From Rhodopirellula baltica (GTDB lineage: Bacteria > Planctomycetota > Planctomycetia > Pirellulales > Pirellulaceae): a stretch of DNA of 64,000 bases. The notes under the pieces are model-generated. The model was not told the origin of the DNA. It was given only the letters and a program-made list of their open reading frames with translations, and made no database searches. Position numbers and translations under genes: made by a program. Below, in pieces: positions 27,369 through 36,237 of this stretch. The stretch is taken from contig PPHI01000039.1 of NCBI GenBank assembly GCA_002901265.1, forward strand, positions 62,001 to 126,000, in the 5' to 3' direction. Within the stretch, counting starts at the first letter, position 1. Each line of letters starts with the position of its first letter.

Positions 27369-28238
27369 ATGCTGGCTGAAGAATTACTCCGCGAAGGCAA
27401 ACTGGACGAAGCTTTCGCCGAACTGAAGGCGAAGGTTCAGAAAGATCCTTCCGAAGGCAAATACCGCGTCTTCTTGTTCCAAATGTTGTGCGTCCTCGGT
27501 AAATGGGAGAGCGCGCTCAACCAACTGGAAATCTGCGGCCAACTGGATGCCGGAAACCTCGCAATGGTTCAAGCTTATCGCGAAGCCATTCGTTGCGAAG
27601 TCTTCCGCCATCGTGTCTTCGCCGGTGAAACGTCGCCGCTCATCCTCGGTGAACCGGATCGATGGCTCGCACTGTTGATCGAATCATTGAAGCTATCGGC
27701 AAAAGGCAATCTTTCCCAAGCACAGCAGCTACGCGGCGAAGCGTTTGAACTCGCGCCAACGACAACTGGCAATCTATATCTTCGCAACGAACAACACAGC
27801 CCGTTCGAATGGGTTGCCGACGCCGATCCTCGTTTGGGCCCCGTGCTCGAAGTCTTGATGAATGGCCAGTACTACTGGGTTCCATTCAATCGAATCGCAC
27901 AAATCGACTTGGAAGCACCCACGGACCTACGTGACTTCGTTTGGATTCCCGCACACTTTGTCTTTCAAGGTGGCGGTGAAGTCTATGGCATGATTCCAAC
28001 ACGATACCCTGGTTCCCAGGATAACGCCGAACCGGCAATCCGACTCGCTCGGCAAACCGCTTGGCAGCAAGTCGCCGGTAGCGACGACGATTTCTATCTG
28101 GGGACTGGCCAACGCATGCTTGCGACCGACCAAGACGAGTTTGCCTTGCTGGAAATACAAAAGCTCAGCTTTGACGAGATTCCGGTCGCTACCGGGAGCA
28201 ACTCCGAAGACGAATCGGTTCTACCAGCGGTTGAGTAA
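27369..28238 (+). CDS. tagJ: Type VI accessory protein ImpE/TagJ
   Basis: The 289-residue protein matches the ImpE family, accessory proteins that bind the sheath in some type VI systems and may help ClpV. An N-terminal helical part (ELLREGKLDEAFAELKAKVQKDP, TPR-like) is followed by the ImpE core: LLIESLKLSAKGNLSQAQQLRGEAFE, FEWVADADPRLGPVLEVL, GQYYWVPFNRI and the segment LRDFVWIPAHF. The stop codon shares one base with the tssE ATG (TAATG), so the two are translationally coupled. Expression after the hcp terminator needs read-through or a promoter in 27182-27368. Confidence 0.92.
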   Translation: MLAEELLREGKLDEAFAELKAKVQKDPSEGKYRVFLFQMLCVLGKWESALNQLEICGQLDAGNLAMVQAYREAIRCEVFRHRVFAGETSPLILGEPDRWLALLIESLKLSAKGNLSQAQQLRGEAFELAPTTTGNLYLRNEQHSPFEWVADADPRLGPVLEVLMNGQYYWVPFNRIAQIDLEAPTDLRDFVWIPAHFVFQGGGEVYGMIPTRYPGSQDNAEPAIRLARQTAWQQVAGSDDDFYLGTGQRMLATDQDEFALLEIQKLSFDEIPVATGSNSEDESVLPAVE

Positions 28239-28735
28239 TGGCTGACCTCACTGCACAAGAAAGACTGTTTCCGTCGCTGCTTGATCGACTGACCGACGAC
28301 GATCCGCACGAACTGCTTGAAACGCGTGACAAGCGGATTTTTTCCGTTCATCGATTGCGTGCCGCAGTCTTGCGCGACCTCGCCTGGCTGCTCAATACTT
28401 GCCATCTGGCTGCAGCGGAAGACCTCTCGAATTACCAGCACGTCCAAAAATCAGTCATTAACTACGGCATCCCTGATCTGACTGGGAAGACCGTCTCTGG
28501 ACTCCATGTCGACGATATCCAAGTGGCGTTGCGTCAAGCGATCCTTGACTTCGAACCGCGGATCATTGCAAAAACCCTTGAAGTTCGCGGCAAAAAAGAC
28601 CCCGAGAATCCGCTGACAAGCTCTCTGACCTTCGAGATCGAAGGCGAACTCTGGGCTCGACCGTTTCCCGAACGCTTGTACCTCCGATCTGAATTGGATC
28701 TGGAAACTGGCGACGTCAACATTCACGAAGTGTAG
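28238..28735 (+). CDS. tssE: Type VI baseplate protein TssE (gp25-like)
   Basis: The 165-residue protein is a gp25-like baseplate wedge component that starts sheath polymerisation. The segments RLFPSLLDRLTDD, LRAAVLRDLAWLLNT and the block VINYGIPDLTG are typical, as is the later helix VALRQAILDFEPRI followed by a beta-rich end (LTFEIEGELWARP). It overlaps impE by one base and precedes tssF by 11 bases. Confidence 0.94.
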   Translation: MADLTAQERLFPSLLDRLTDDDPHELLETRDKRIFSVHRLRAAVLRDLAWLLNTCHLAAAEDLSNYQHVQKSVINYGIPDLTGKTVSGLHVDDIQVALRQAILDFEPRIIAKTLEVRGKKDPENPLTSSLTFEIEGELWARPFPERLYLRSELDLETGDVNIHEV

Positions 28736-28746
28736 GCAACACCGAA

Positions 28747-30618
28747 ATGGATCCGCGACTGCTGACGTATTACAACCAAGAACTACAATTCGTTCGTGAA
28801 TCGGGCGCCGAGTTCGCCGAGGAATATCCCAAGATCGCCAGCCGACTGGGAATCGACGTTTTCGAATGTGCTGACCCCTACGTCGAACGCCTTTTCGAAG
28901 GCTTCGCGTTACTAGCGGCGCGCATTCAGCTAAAACTCGACGCGGAGTTCCCGCGTTTCACCCAGCATCTGCTGGAAATGGTATGCCCGCATTATTTGGC
29001 GCCGATGCCGTCGATGGCGATCGTGGAATTGAACCCCGATCTGACCGAAGGAGCCCTCGCCGAAGGATTCCAGATCCCTCGGGGCACAGTGCTACAAAGT
29101 CTGCTTGGGAAAGGCGAACAGACCCGTTGCACGTTTCGCACGGCACACCCGGTCACGCTTTGGCCGCTTCAATTGACCGAAGCGAACTACTACTCACGCG
29201 ACGTCGCGGCTCTTAGCCTTCCGGACGATCCGACCGTCAAGGCGGCTCTCGTCATCCGGTTGGATTCCACGGCCGGGCTAAAGATCAATCAACTTTCGCT
29301 GGAAACACTGCCGCTCTTTGTCCGCGGTGCTTCCGACGTGCCAATGCGGCTCTATGAACAGCTCATGTCTAACGCGGTCGGCATCGCCGTCCGGCCGGCC
29401 AACGGCACGTCAGCATGGACCGTTTATCGTGGTAAAGACAAAGTCACCGGTTTAGGATTCGAAGACGAAAACTCGCTATTGCCGTATGGTCCACGCTCGT
29501 TCAAGGGTTACCGGCTACTACAAGAATACTTTTCGTTCCCGCATCGCTACATGTTTGCTAACTTGCGGGACCTTGGCGAAAGCTTTCGATCCTGCGACGA
29601 CAACGCGATCGAAATCGCAATTCTTCTGAATCGGCGTGATTCACGACTTTCAAATCGTGTCGACGAAACACACTTCGCGTTGTATTGCACGCCGGCAATC
29701 AACCTCTTCGAAAAACGCGCCGACCGAATCCACCTCAGCGAACGATTCTCGCAATATCAAGTCATGCCGGACCGTACGCGGCCAGTTGATTTTGAAGTCT
29801 ATTCCGTGACGGATGTGCGAGGCTATGGCAACAGCAACGATCGGGAGCAAGAGTTTCGCCCGTTCTATCAGATCAATGATTCAGATGCCGAACAAAACAA
29901 GCGGGCGTACTACACACTCCATCGGCGACCACGCGTCTTGTCTGCGAAACACCGCCAGTACGGTCCACGCTCAAGCTACGTCGGCAGCGAAACGTTTCTT
30001 TCGCTCGTTGACGCCAACGAGGCACCGTTTTCACATGAACTGAAACAGCTCGGAATTGACACGCTTTGCACCAATCGTGACCTGCCCTTGCAAATGCCAG
30101 TCGGTGTGGGTGAAACAGATTTCACGCTCGAAATCAGCGCACCTGTCAAAGCGGTCCGCTGTCTGGTCGGACCGACAAAGCCAGAACCATCAAGAAGCTA
30201 CGAGAACGGGCAAACGACCTGGCGTCTGATCAGCCACCTTTCGCTGAACTACCTCTCACTGATCGACGAAGACGGCAGCGCAAACGCATTGCGTGAATTG
30301 TTGTCGCTGTATTCCGACATCAACAACGTCTTGGTATCAAAACAGATTGACGCCGTTCGCTCGGTGCGGTCAGCCCCGGTGACTCGGCCAATCGCATCTG
30401 ACGGACCGCTCTGCTTCGCCAGGGGCATGGAAGTCACGGTCACGCTGGACGAAACCGGATTTGAAGGAACCGGTGCATTTCTGTTAGCAGCTGTACTCAA
30501 CGAGTTCTTTGCAAAGTACGTATCAATCAACTCATTTACCGAGACGGTCTTTCGAACGACTGATCGCGGTGAGGTAATGCGATGGCCCGCGAGGATCGGA
30601 CGGCGTCACACGCTTTAG
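28747..30618 (+). CDS. tssF: Type VI baseplate protein TssF (ImpG)
   Basis: The 623-residue protein is the large wedge protein of the baseplate. Its start MDPRLLTYYNQELQFVRE is the family signature, followed by FAEEYPKIASRLGID, VERLFEGFALLAARIQLKLD and FPRFTQHLLEMVCPHYLAPMPSM in the usual order. The C-terminal part includes ARGMEVTVTLDE and FLLAAVLNEFFAKYVSINSF. Length is normal. The last 37 bases overlap tssG, as is common for this pair. Confidence 0.96.
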   Translation: MDPRLLTYYNQELQFVRESGAEFAEEYPKIASRLGIDVFECADPYVERLFEGFALLAARIQLKLDAEFPRFTQHLLEMVCPHYLAPMPSMAIVELNPDLTEGALAEGFQIPRGTVLQSLLGKGEQTRCTFRTAHPVTLWPLQLTEANYYSRDVAALSLPDDPTVKAALVIRLDSTAGLKINQLSLETLPLFVRGASDVPMRLYEQLMSNAVGIAVRPANGTSAWTVYRGKDKVTGLGFEDENSLLPYGPRSFKGYRLLQEYFSFPHRYMFANLRDLGESFRSCDDNAIEIAILLNRRDSRLSNRVDETHFALYCTPAINLFEKRADRIHLSERFSQYQVMPDRTRPVDFEVYSVTDVRGYGNSNDREQEFRPFYQINDSDAEQNKRAYYTLHRRPRVLSAKHRQYGPRSSYVGSETFLSLVDANEAPFSHELKQLGIDTLCTNRDLPLQMPVGVGETDFTLEISAPVKAVRCLVGPTKPEPSRSYENGQTTWRLISHLSLNYLSLIDEDGSANALRELLSLYSDINNVLVSKQIDAVRSVRSAPVTRPIASDGPLCFARGMEVTVTLDETGFEGTGAFLLAAVLNEFFAKYVSINSFTETVFRTTDRGEVMRWPARIGRRHTL

Positions 30619-31598
30619 ATGCGGCGCTACAAAAGATGATCGACAATCCGTATCGCTTTGATTTTTATCATGCGATGCGAATGCTTGAGTGCGTCTTTCC
30701 AGACGCGCCTCGGTACGGACATGCCGTTAGGCTATCCGACGACAATGTCCGCTTAAGCCAAGAACCATCACTGCAATTCGCGCCGGCGTCACTGTCGTCC
30801 TTTCGCAAGGATTCCAAAGACGACTTCCATCGCCTTGCCGTTCGCTTCTTTGGACTATGTGGTCCGAACGGCGCACTTCCATTGCACGTGACGGAATACG
30901 TCCGCGACCGAATTCGCCACAACGACGACACTGCGTTCGCAGCATTTCTTGACGTCTTTCATCATCGCATGCTTTCGCTGTTCTACCGGGCGCATGCCGA
31001 TGCACAGCCGACTGCACACTTCGATCGCCCGGAGAGCGACCGTTTCTCGGTCTTCGTCGGTTCGCTGATGGGGCTTGGAATGCCGTCACTGCACAACCGT
31101 GATGACTTTCCCGATTTAGCAAAGCTGTTCTATGCAGGCCGGTTCGGTTGTCAAACCAAGTCACCGGAAGCACTCGCAGACATGATTGGCGATTTCTTCA
31201 ATTTGCCATGCGAGATCAAAGAGTTTGTCGGTGAATGGACAGCCATCCCTGACCACTACCAATTCCAACTCGGTGCCCACGACGATGCTTCAATGCTTGG
31301 TGTCGCGACAACCGTTGGACCGTCTGTTTGGAATTGCCAACAATCGTTTCGGGTCCAACTCGGTCCCGTCAACTGGCAAGAATTTGTCAACATGCTTCCC
31401 GGTGGACGCAGCCTCGACCGCTTGTCGGCGCTGGTCAAAAACTTCATCGGCGAGGAACTCGCGTGGGACCTAAGATTGATCCTACACAAAGACGAAACCC
31501 CATCGTGGCAACTCGGGCAAGCTCAACTCGGTGAAACCATCTGGATGGATAACGAAGGGGTCCAACACGATCCCGATGACTTGTTAATCACCCTTTAA
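30582..31598 (+). CDS. tssG: Type VI baseplate protein TssG (ImpH)
   Basis: The 338-residue protein caps the wedge with TssF. The signature NPYRFDFYHAMRMLECVFPD is followed by VRLSQEPSLQFAPASLSSF and the block FFGLCGPNGALPLHVTEYV, all hallmark segments. The C-terminus (LGPVNWQEFVNMLPGG, ELAWDLRLIL) is also typical. A GAGG box precedes the ATG inside the end of tssF. The next gene, tssH, starts 32 bases later. Confidence 0.95.
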   Translation: MAREDRTASHALDAALQKMIDNPYRFDFYHAMRMLECVFPDAPRYGHAVRLSDDNVRLSQEPSLQFAPASLSSFRKDSKDDFHRLAVRFFGLCGPNGALPLHVTEYVRDRIRHNDDTAFAAFLDVFHHRMLSLFYRAHADAQPTAHFDRPESDRFSVFVGSLMGLGMPSLHNRDDFPDLAKLFYAGRFGCQTKSPEALADMIGDFFNLPCEIKEFVGEWTAIPDHYQFQLGAHDDASMLGVATTVGPSVWNCQQSFRVQLGPVNWQEFVNMLPGGRSLDRLSALVKNFIGEELAWDLRLILHKDETPSWQLGQAQLGETIWMDNEGVQHDPDDLLITL

Positions 31599-31630
31599 TC
31601 CGAACCATCGCGAACGCGAAGGAATATACC

Positions 31631-34399
31631 GTGACCGACATCAGCCGCACCTCCTTGTTCGGAAAGCTCAACAGCGTTGGATACAAATCCATCGAGAGCG
31701 CCACCGTGTTTTGCAAAATGCGAGGCAATCCTTATGTCGAACTGGTTCATTGGCTGAACCAGATCCTGCAACTGGAAAACTCCGACCTTCATTGCATCGT
31801 CAAGCAGTTCAACATCAACCCGTCTCGTTTGGTCAAGGACCTGACCGACGCGCTGGAAAAGCTGCCTCGTGGGTCAACTTCGATCTCCGACCTCTCGTCA
31901 CATATCGAAGAAGCAGTCGAGCGTGGTTGGGTCTACGGCACACTGATGTTCGGTGAAACGCAAGTTCGCACCGGGCACTTGATGGTCGGAATTCTGAAAA
32001 CGCGATCATTGAAAAACGCATTGCTTTCGATTTCTCAAGAATTCGACAAAGTCAAAATCGATACGCTGACTGATCGGTTTGATGAAGTCGTCGGCGGTTC
32101 TCCAGAAGCAAACCTCAGCGCAACCGATGGCTTCCAAATCGGTGGCGGTGCAGAACCGGGTGAAGCCAGTGGCGCGATTTCTCCCGCGGCAATGGGAAAA
32201 CAAGACGCGCTCAAGCAATTTACCGTGGACCTGACGGAGAATGCCCGTCAAGGCAAGATCGATCCCATCGTTGGTCGCGACGAAGAGATCCGCCAAATCA
32301 TCGACATCTTGATGCGTCGCCGTCAAAACAACCCGATTTTGACCGGTGAAGCCGGCGTCGGCAAAACCGCCGTCGTCGAAGGCTTCGCGCTGAAAATCGC
32401 TTCTGGCGACGTCCCACCTCCGCTGCGCGACGTGACGCTACGCACCCTGGATGTCGGGTTGCTACAAGCTGGCGCGAGCATGAAGGGCGAGTTCGAAAAC
32501 CGCCTGAAACAAGTGATTGAAGAAGTCCAGTCTTCAGAAAAACCAATCATTCTGTTTATCGACGAAGCGCATACACTCGTTGGGGCCGGCGGTGCCGCTG
32601 GAACCGGCGATGCTGCAAACTTGCTAAAGCCTGCCCTGGCGCGTGGAACTCTGCGGACTTTGGCGGCAACCACTTGGGCCGAGTACAAAAAGCACATCGA
32701 AAAAGACCCCGCGCTCACGCGACGTTTCCAAGTCGTCCAAGTTGAAGAGCCCAGCGAAGAACGCGCGATTCTGATGATGCGTGGAATGACGTCTACTCTC
32801 GAAAAACACCACAAAGTGAAAGTGCTCGACGAGGCACTCGAAGCCGCCGTACGACTTTCCCACCGGTACATCCCCGCTCGACAATTGCCGGATAAGTGCG
32901 TCAGCTTGCTGGACACCGCGGCCGCTCGTGTCGCGATCAGCCAGCACGCCGTCCCCGCCGAAGTCGATGACTCACGCAAACGCATCGAAGCACTCAACAC
33001 GGTCCTGCGGATCATCGCGGACGAAAACTTGGTCGGCGTCGACACTGCGGATCGCCAATCCATCGCCGAAGCAGAACTAAAAGAAGAGCAAGAGCGTTTG
33101 AACGGGCTGGAAGCTCGCTGGAACGAAGAGAAAGATCTTGTCGAAAAGATTTTGGATATCCGCGCGAAACTTCGAGGACACAGCGGTACTGTCGAAGGCA
33201 CCAACAGTCCGCTTGAAAAAGCGGCCGACGCGGAAGCCAAGAATGTGACCGTTCAAACGGGCGAACCGGCAAACGAAAGTTCGACGGATGTCGCCGCAGA
33301 ACAATCACAACGCCCCGTCCTACTGGACGAACTCAAGTCGCTACAAACCAAGCTGTTGGAGTTGCAAGGCGAACACCCGCTCATTTTGCCAACCGTTGAC
33401 GAACAAGCGGTCGCGTCGGTGGTCGAAGACTGGACGGGAATTCCAGTCGGACGGATGGTCAAAGACGAAGTCGCGACTGTCTTGAACCTGGCCAATATCC
33501 TGAACGATCGGATCATCGGCCAACGGCATGCATTGGAGATGATCGCACGGCGCATTCAAACGTCGCGTGCAAGCTTGGACAATCCCAATAAGCCAATTGG
33601 TGTGTTCATGCTGGCCGGACCTTCAGGGGTTGGTAAAACCGAAACAGCCCTGGCACTCGCCGAAGCCCTCTATGGTGGCGAGCAAAACGTGATCACGATC
33701 AACATGAGTGAGTTTCAAGAAGCTCACACGGTCAGCACTCTCAAAGGGGCCCCTCCCGGATACGTCGGCTATGGCGAAGGCGGAGTCTTGACGGAAGCCG
33801 TTCGTCGTCGTCCCTATAGCGTGGTGCTGCTTGATGAAGTCGAAAAGGCGCACCACGACGTTCACGAAATCTTTTTCCAAGTGTTTGACAAGGGCTGGAT
33901 GGAAGACGGCGAAGGCCGCGTGATCGACTTTAAAAATACGCTGATCCTGCTAACAACCAACGCAGGCACCGATCTGGTAATGAACCTGTGCAAAGATCCC
34001 GAGTTGCTGCCGGAGCCTGAGGGCCTCGCCAAGGCACTCCGACCTGAATTGCTGAAGGTCTTTCCGCCAGCGCTCTTGGGCCGAATCGTGACGATTCCGT
34101 ATTATCCGCTGAGCGACGAAATGATCGGCGAGATCACACGCTTGCAATTACGCCGGATCGAATCTCGCATTCAACGAAACCACGCCATCCCGTTTACCTA
34201 CGATGATGCCGTTGTCGAATTGATTGCCAGCCGTTGTACGGAATTGGAAAGCGGTGGTCGAATGATTGACGCAATCTTGACCAACACCGTCCTGCCGAAC
34301 ATCAGTAGCGAATTCCTGACACGAATGATGGACGGCAAACCGATCGATCGCGTGCACGTCCAAATCGATGGCGGCGAATTCGCGTATGCCTTCGATTGA
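31631..34399 (+). CDS. tssH: Type VI AAA+ ATPase TssH (ClpV)
   Basis: The 922-residue ATPase extracts and recycles contracted sheath. It begins with GTG after an AAGGA box. The N-terminal domain (about 1-165) is followed by the first AAA+ module with Walker A TGEAGVGKT (near residue 238) and Walker B IILFIDEAH. The middle domain carries a charged coiled coil with an extra disordered stretch (about 515-565). The second module has Walker A AGPSGVGKT (near 662) and Walker B VVLLDEVEKA. The whole order and the N-terminal segment (SLFGKLNSVGYKSIESA) fit ClpV rather than ClpB. It closes the baseplate genes and precedes PAAR by 142 bases. Confidence 0.96.
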   Translation: MTDISRTSLFGKLNSVGYKSIESATVFCKMRGNPYVELVHWLNQILQLENSDLHCIVKQFNINPSRLVKDLTDALEKLPRGSTSISDLSSHIEEAVERGWVYGTLMFGETQVRTGHLMVGILKTRSLKNALLSISQEFDKVKIDTLTDRFDEVVGGSPEANLSATDGFQIGGGAEPGEASGAISPAAMGKQDALKQFTVDLTENARQGKIDPIVGRDEEIRQIIDILMRRRQNNPILTGEAGVGKTAVVEGFALKIASGDVPPPLRDVTLRTLDVGLLQAGASMKGEFENRLKQVIEEVQSSEKPIILFIDEAHTLVGAGGAAGTGDAANLLKPALARGTLRTLAATTWAEYKKHIEKDPALTRRFQVVQVEEPSEERAILMMRGMTSTLEKHHKVKVLDEALEAAVRLSHRYIPARQLPDKCVSLLDTAAARVAISQHAVPAEVDDSRKRIEALNTVLRIIADENLVGVDTADRQSIAEAELKEEQERLNGLEARWNEEKDLVEKILDIRAKLRGHSGTVEGTNSPLEKAADAEAKNVTVQTGEPANESSTDVAAEQSQRPVLLDELKSLQTKLLELQGEHPLILPTVDEQAVASVVEDWTGIPVGRMVKDEVATVLNLANILNDRIIGQRHALEMIARRIQTSRASLDNPNKPIGVFMLAGPSGVGKTETALALAEALYGGEQNVITINMSEFQEAHTVSTLKGAPPGYVGYGEGGVLTEAVRRRPYSVVLLDEVEKAHHDVHEIFFQVFDKGWMEDGEGRVIDFKNTLILLTTNAGTDLVMNLCKDPELLPEPEGLAKALRPELLKVFPPALLGRIVTIPYYPLSDEMIGEITRLQLRRIESRIQRNHAIPFTYDDAVVELIASRCTELESGGRMIDAILTNTVLPNISSEFLTRMMDGKPIDRVHVQIDGGEFAYAFD

Positions 34400-34455
34400 T
34401 CGACTGCCCAGATGAAATCTGGCGTCGGTGACGAAGTCCCAAAAACGTCTCGCCA

Positions 34456-34475
34456 CGTACCAAGTCCGCTTGGTA
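34456..34475. repeat. Perfect inverted repeat between tssH and PAAR
   Basis: GTACCAAG and CTTGGTAC flank a TCCG loop. It lies 57 bases after the tssH stop and 66 bases before the PAAR start. There is no T-run, so it may be an operator or an RNA stability hairpin. Confidence 0.5.
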
Positions 34476-34541
34476 CAGACGATTCCTGTGCGATAGACTG
34501 CCGCTACCGGAACTTTTGACTCGCTTCAGGAATTTGCGTTC

Positions 34542-34928
34542 ATGGGACAGCCCGCCGCCAGATTGGGTGACATGGTCAAGCAAGATGCGCCTCATTGCCA
34601 TGCCCCCATCCACCCGCCCGCTCCCGTCCCCACCCCCTCGGCACACCCGGCGTTGCCGTTGGCCATCATCAAGGGCGCGCCGAACGTGTTGATCGCGAAT
34701 ATGCCAGCCGCTCGGGTCGGCGACATGACGGCACCTTGCATGTTGCCCGGCTGCGTACCCGCTGGACCAGGTGTGATCGCCAAAGGATCCTCGACTGTAC
34801 TGATCGGTGGTCTTCCAGCGGCAAGGGCAAATGACCTTTCCGCACACAGCTCCTGTGTCGCCCCGATCCCAAGCCCCACCGGGAAAGTCTTACCTCCATG
34901 TGCCAATACCGTTCTGATTGGTGGCTAG
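34542..34928 (+). CDS. PAAR-domain spike tip protein
   Basis: The 128-residue protein has the PAAR pattern: MGQPAARLGD, a stretch of His and Pro residues, then LIANMPAARVGDM, GPGVIAKGSSTVLIGGLPAARANDLSAH and a final TVLIGG. PAAR proteins sharpen the VgrG spike and bind a metal through His/Cys residues. There is no C-terminal toxin domain, so any cargo would bind separately. An AGGA box precedes the ATG. It is six bases upstream of the methyltransferase gene. No vgrG lies in the window. Confidence 0.9.
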   Translation: MGQPAARLGDMVKQDAPHCHAPIHPPAPVPTPSAHPALPLAIIKGAPNVLIANMPAARVGDMTAPCMLPGCVPAGPGVIAKGSSTVLIGGLPAARANDLSAHSSCVAPIPSPTGKVLPPCANTVLIGG

Positions 34929-34934
34929 GACGGC

Positions 34935-36014
34935 ATGCGACAAGACCTCTTTGAACAGCTAGGTCCAATCTGTCCCGTCTGTTCCAGCGACACCGAGCAA
35001 TACCCTCTTTCAATTGGAGCAATCGATTGCCAAACCGACGATCACATTGTCGAAGGGCAACTCCTTTGCGAAAATCCGAGATGCCGTCGTGAATATCCGA
35101 TCATCGACGGAATCCCGCTGCTGATCCGTGACTTGAGAAGCTACCTGGCAAACAACGAAGCTTCGGTGCTGCGACGAGACGACTTGTCGCTGAACATCGA
35201 AAGTGTTCTTGGAGACTGCACCGGTCCATCGTCAGCGTTTAACTCGACCCGACAGCAACTCAGTAGCTACGTTTGGGATCACTACGGCGATTTTGATCCC
35301 TCGGAATGCAACTCAGCGACTGCGCCCGGTTCGATGCTGAACTGCCTCCGGTCCGCACTCGACCTTGCCGAATTCCGGCCCAGCGGTGACCAAGCAATTT
35401 TGGACCTTGGCTGTGGACCAGGCAGAAGTTCGTTTGAAATGGCCCAACGATTTAACCGACCTGTACTGGGCATCGACTTGCACTACCCGATGCTAAAGAT
35501 CGCCTCAGCACTGACCCGTGATCAGAATCTTTGCTATTCGCGTCGCAAGGTCGGACTCGTCTACGAACGCTGCGAATTCAATGTCAAATTAGAACGGCCT
35601 GAGCTTGTCGACTTTTGGGCATGCGATGCGACAGCCCTACCGTTCAAAGCAGAAACGTTTTCCGCTGCGATAAGTTTGAACTTGCTGGACTGCATTCACT
35701 CTCCGATCGAAATGTTAATGTCACTCGACAAAGCACTTGTCGCGAATGCTCCCGCAATTGTCGCATGCCCGTATGACTGGAGCGAATCGGCCACCTCGGT
35801 CGAATCTTGGCTTGGTGGTCATTCACAGCGAACACCGGACGGCGGATCCAGCGAAGCAATGGTAAGACGCCTGTTGAATCCTAGTGGGCCCGATGCGATC
35901 GGCAACCTGCAATTGTTGGCCGAAGCCGACCACCCTTGGCACGTTCGACTTCACAACCGAAGCTACATGACGTATCTGACACACGTCATGTCGATACAAA
36001 AACTCGCCAACTGA
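34935..36014 (+). CDS. SAM-dependent methyltransferase with zinc-ribbon N-terminus
   Basis: The 359-residue protein has an N-terminal Trm112-like zinc ribbon (Cys13, Cys16, Cys45, Cys50; REYPIIDGIPLLI) and a class I methyltransferase domain with motif I ILDLGCGPG at about 154-162, then GIDLHYPML and a later FWACDATALPF. The substrate is unknown. An AGGA box lies just before the ATG, six bases after the PAAR stop, so it belongs to the type VI operon. It could modify a type VI component or be a cargo; neither can be told from sequence. A bidirectional terminator follows. Confidence 0.75.
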   Translation: MRQDLFEQLGPICPVCSSDTEQYPLSIGAIDCQTDDHIVEGQLLCENPRCRREYPIIDGIPLLIRDLRSYLANNEASVLRRDDLSLNIESVLGDCTGPSSAFNSTRQQLSSYVWDHYGDFDPSECNSATAPGSMLNCLRSALDLAEFRPSGDQAILDLGCGPGRSSFEMAQRFNRPVLGIDLHYPMLKIASALTRDQNLCYSRRKVGLVYERCEFNVKLERPELVDFWACDATALPFKAETFSAAISLNLLDCIHSPIEMLMSLDKALVANAPAIVACPYDWSESATSVESWLGGHSQRTPDGGSSEAMVRRLLNPSGPDAIGNLQLLAEADHPWHVRLHNRSYMTYLTHVMSIQKLAN

Positions 36015-36167
36015 CGCTTCAAAGTATCGCATTCTATTGATTTTCAAGTGTTGCCTTGCGCGTCGTGAAATAGCATCCTCTCCACTGCTTGTGCGAGGCG
36101 AAAGGCGACCAAGGGACAAGACAAATCAGAACTTCAACAGGTCAAGAGACTCCGCAACAATACGCAA

Positions 36168-36199
36168 AAAGCGTCTCGTGGAAACCCACAAGACGCTTT
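36168..36199. terminator. Bidirectional terminator between convergent genes
   Basis: A 14-bp stem with one mismatch (36168-36181 with 36186-36199) closes an AAAC loop. AAAAA upstream and TTTC downstream give a U-tract on each strand. It lies between the type VI methyltransferase and the heparinase-like gene, and marks the border between the secretion locus and the polysaccharide cluster. Confidence 0.65.
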
Positions 36200-36237
36200 C
36201 AAATTTCAAACATTGGCAACTGACGGATCAGGTATTC

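Noticed and set aside
32323-33240. Minus-strand open frame (305 codons) inside tssH
   Set aside because: Ser/Arg-rich composition and full overlap with the ATPase domains show it to be a shadow frame.
34542-34928. PAAR protein as a toxin carrier
   Set aside because: There is no C-terminal extension after the PAAR repeats.
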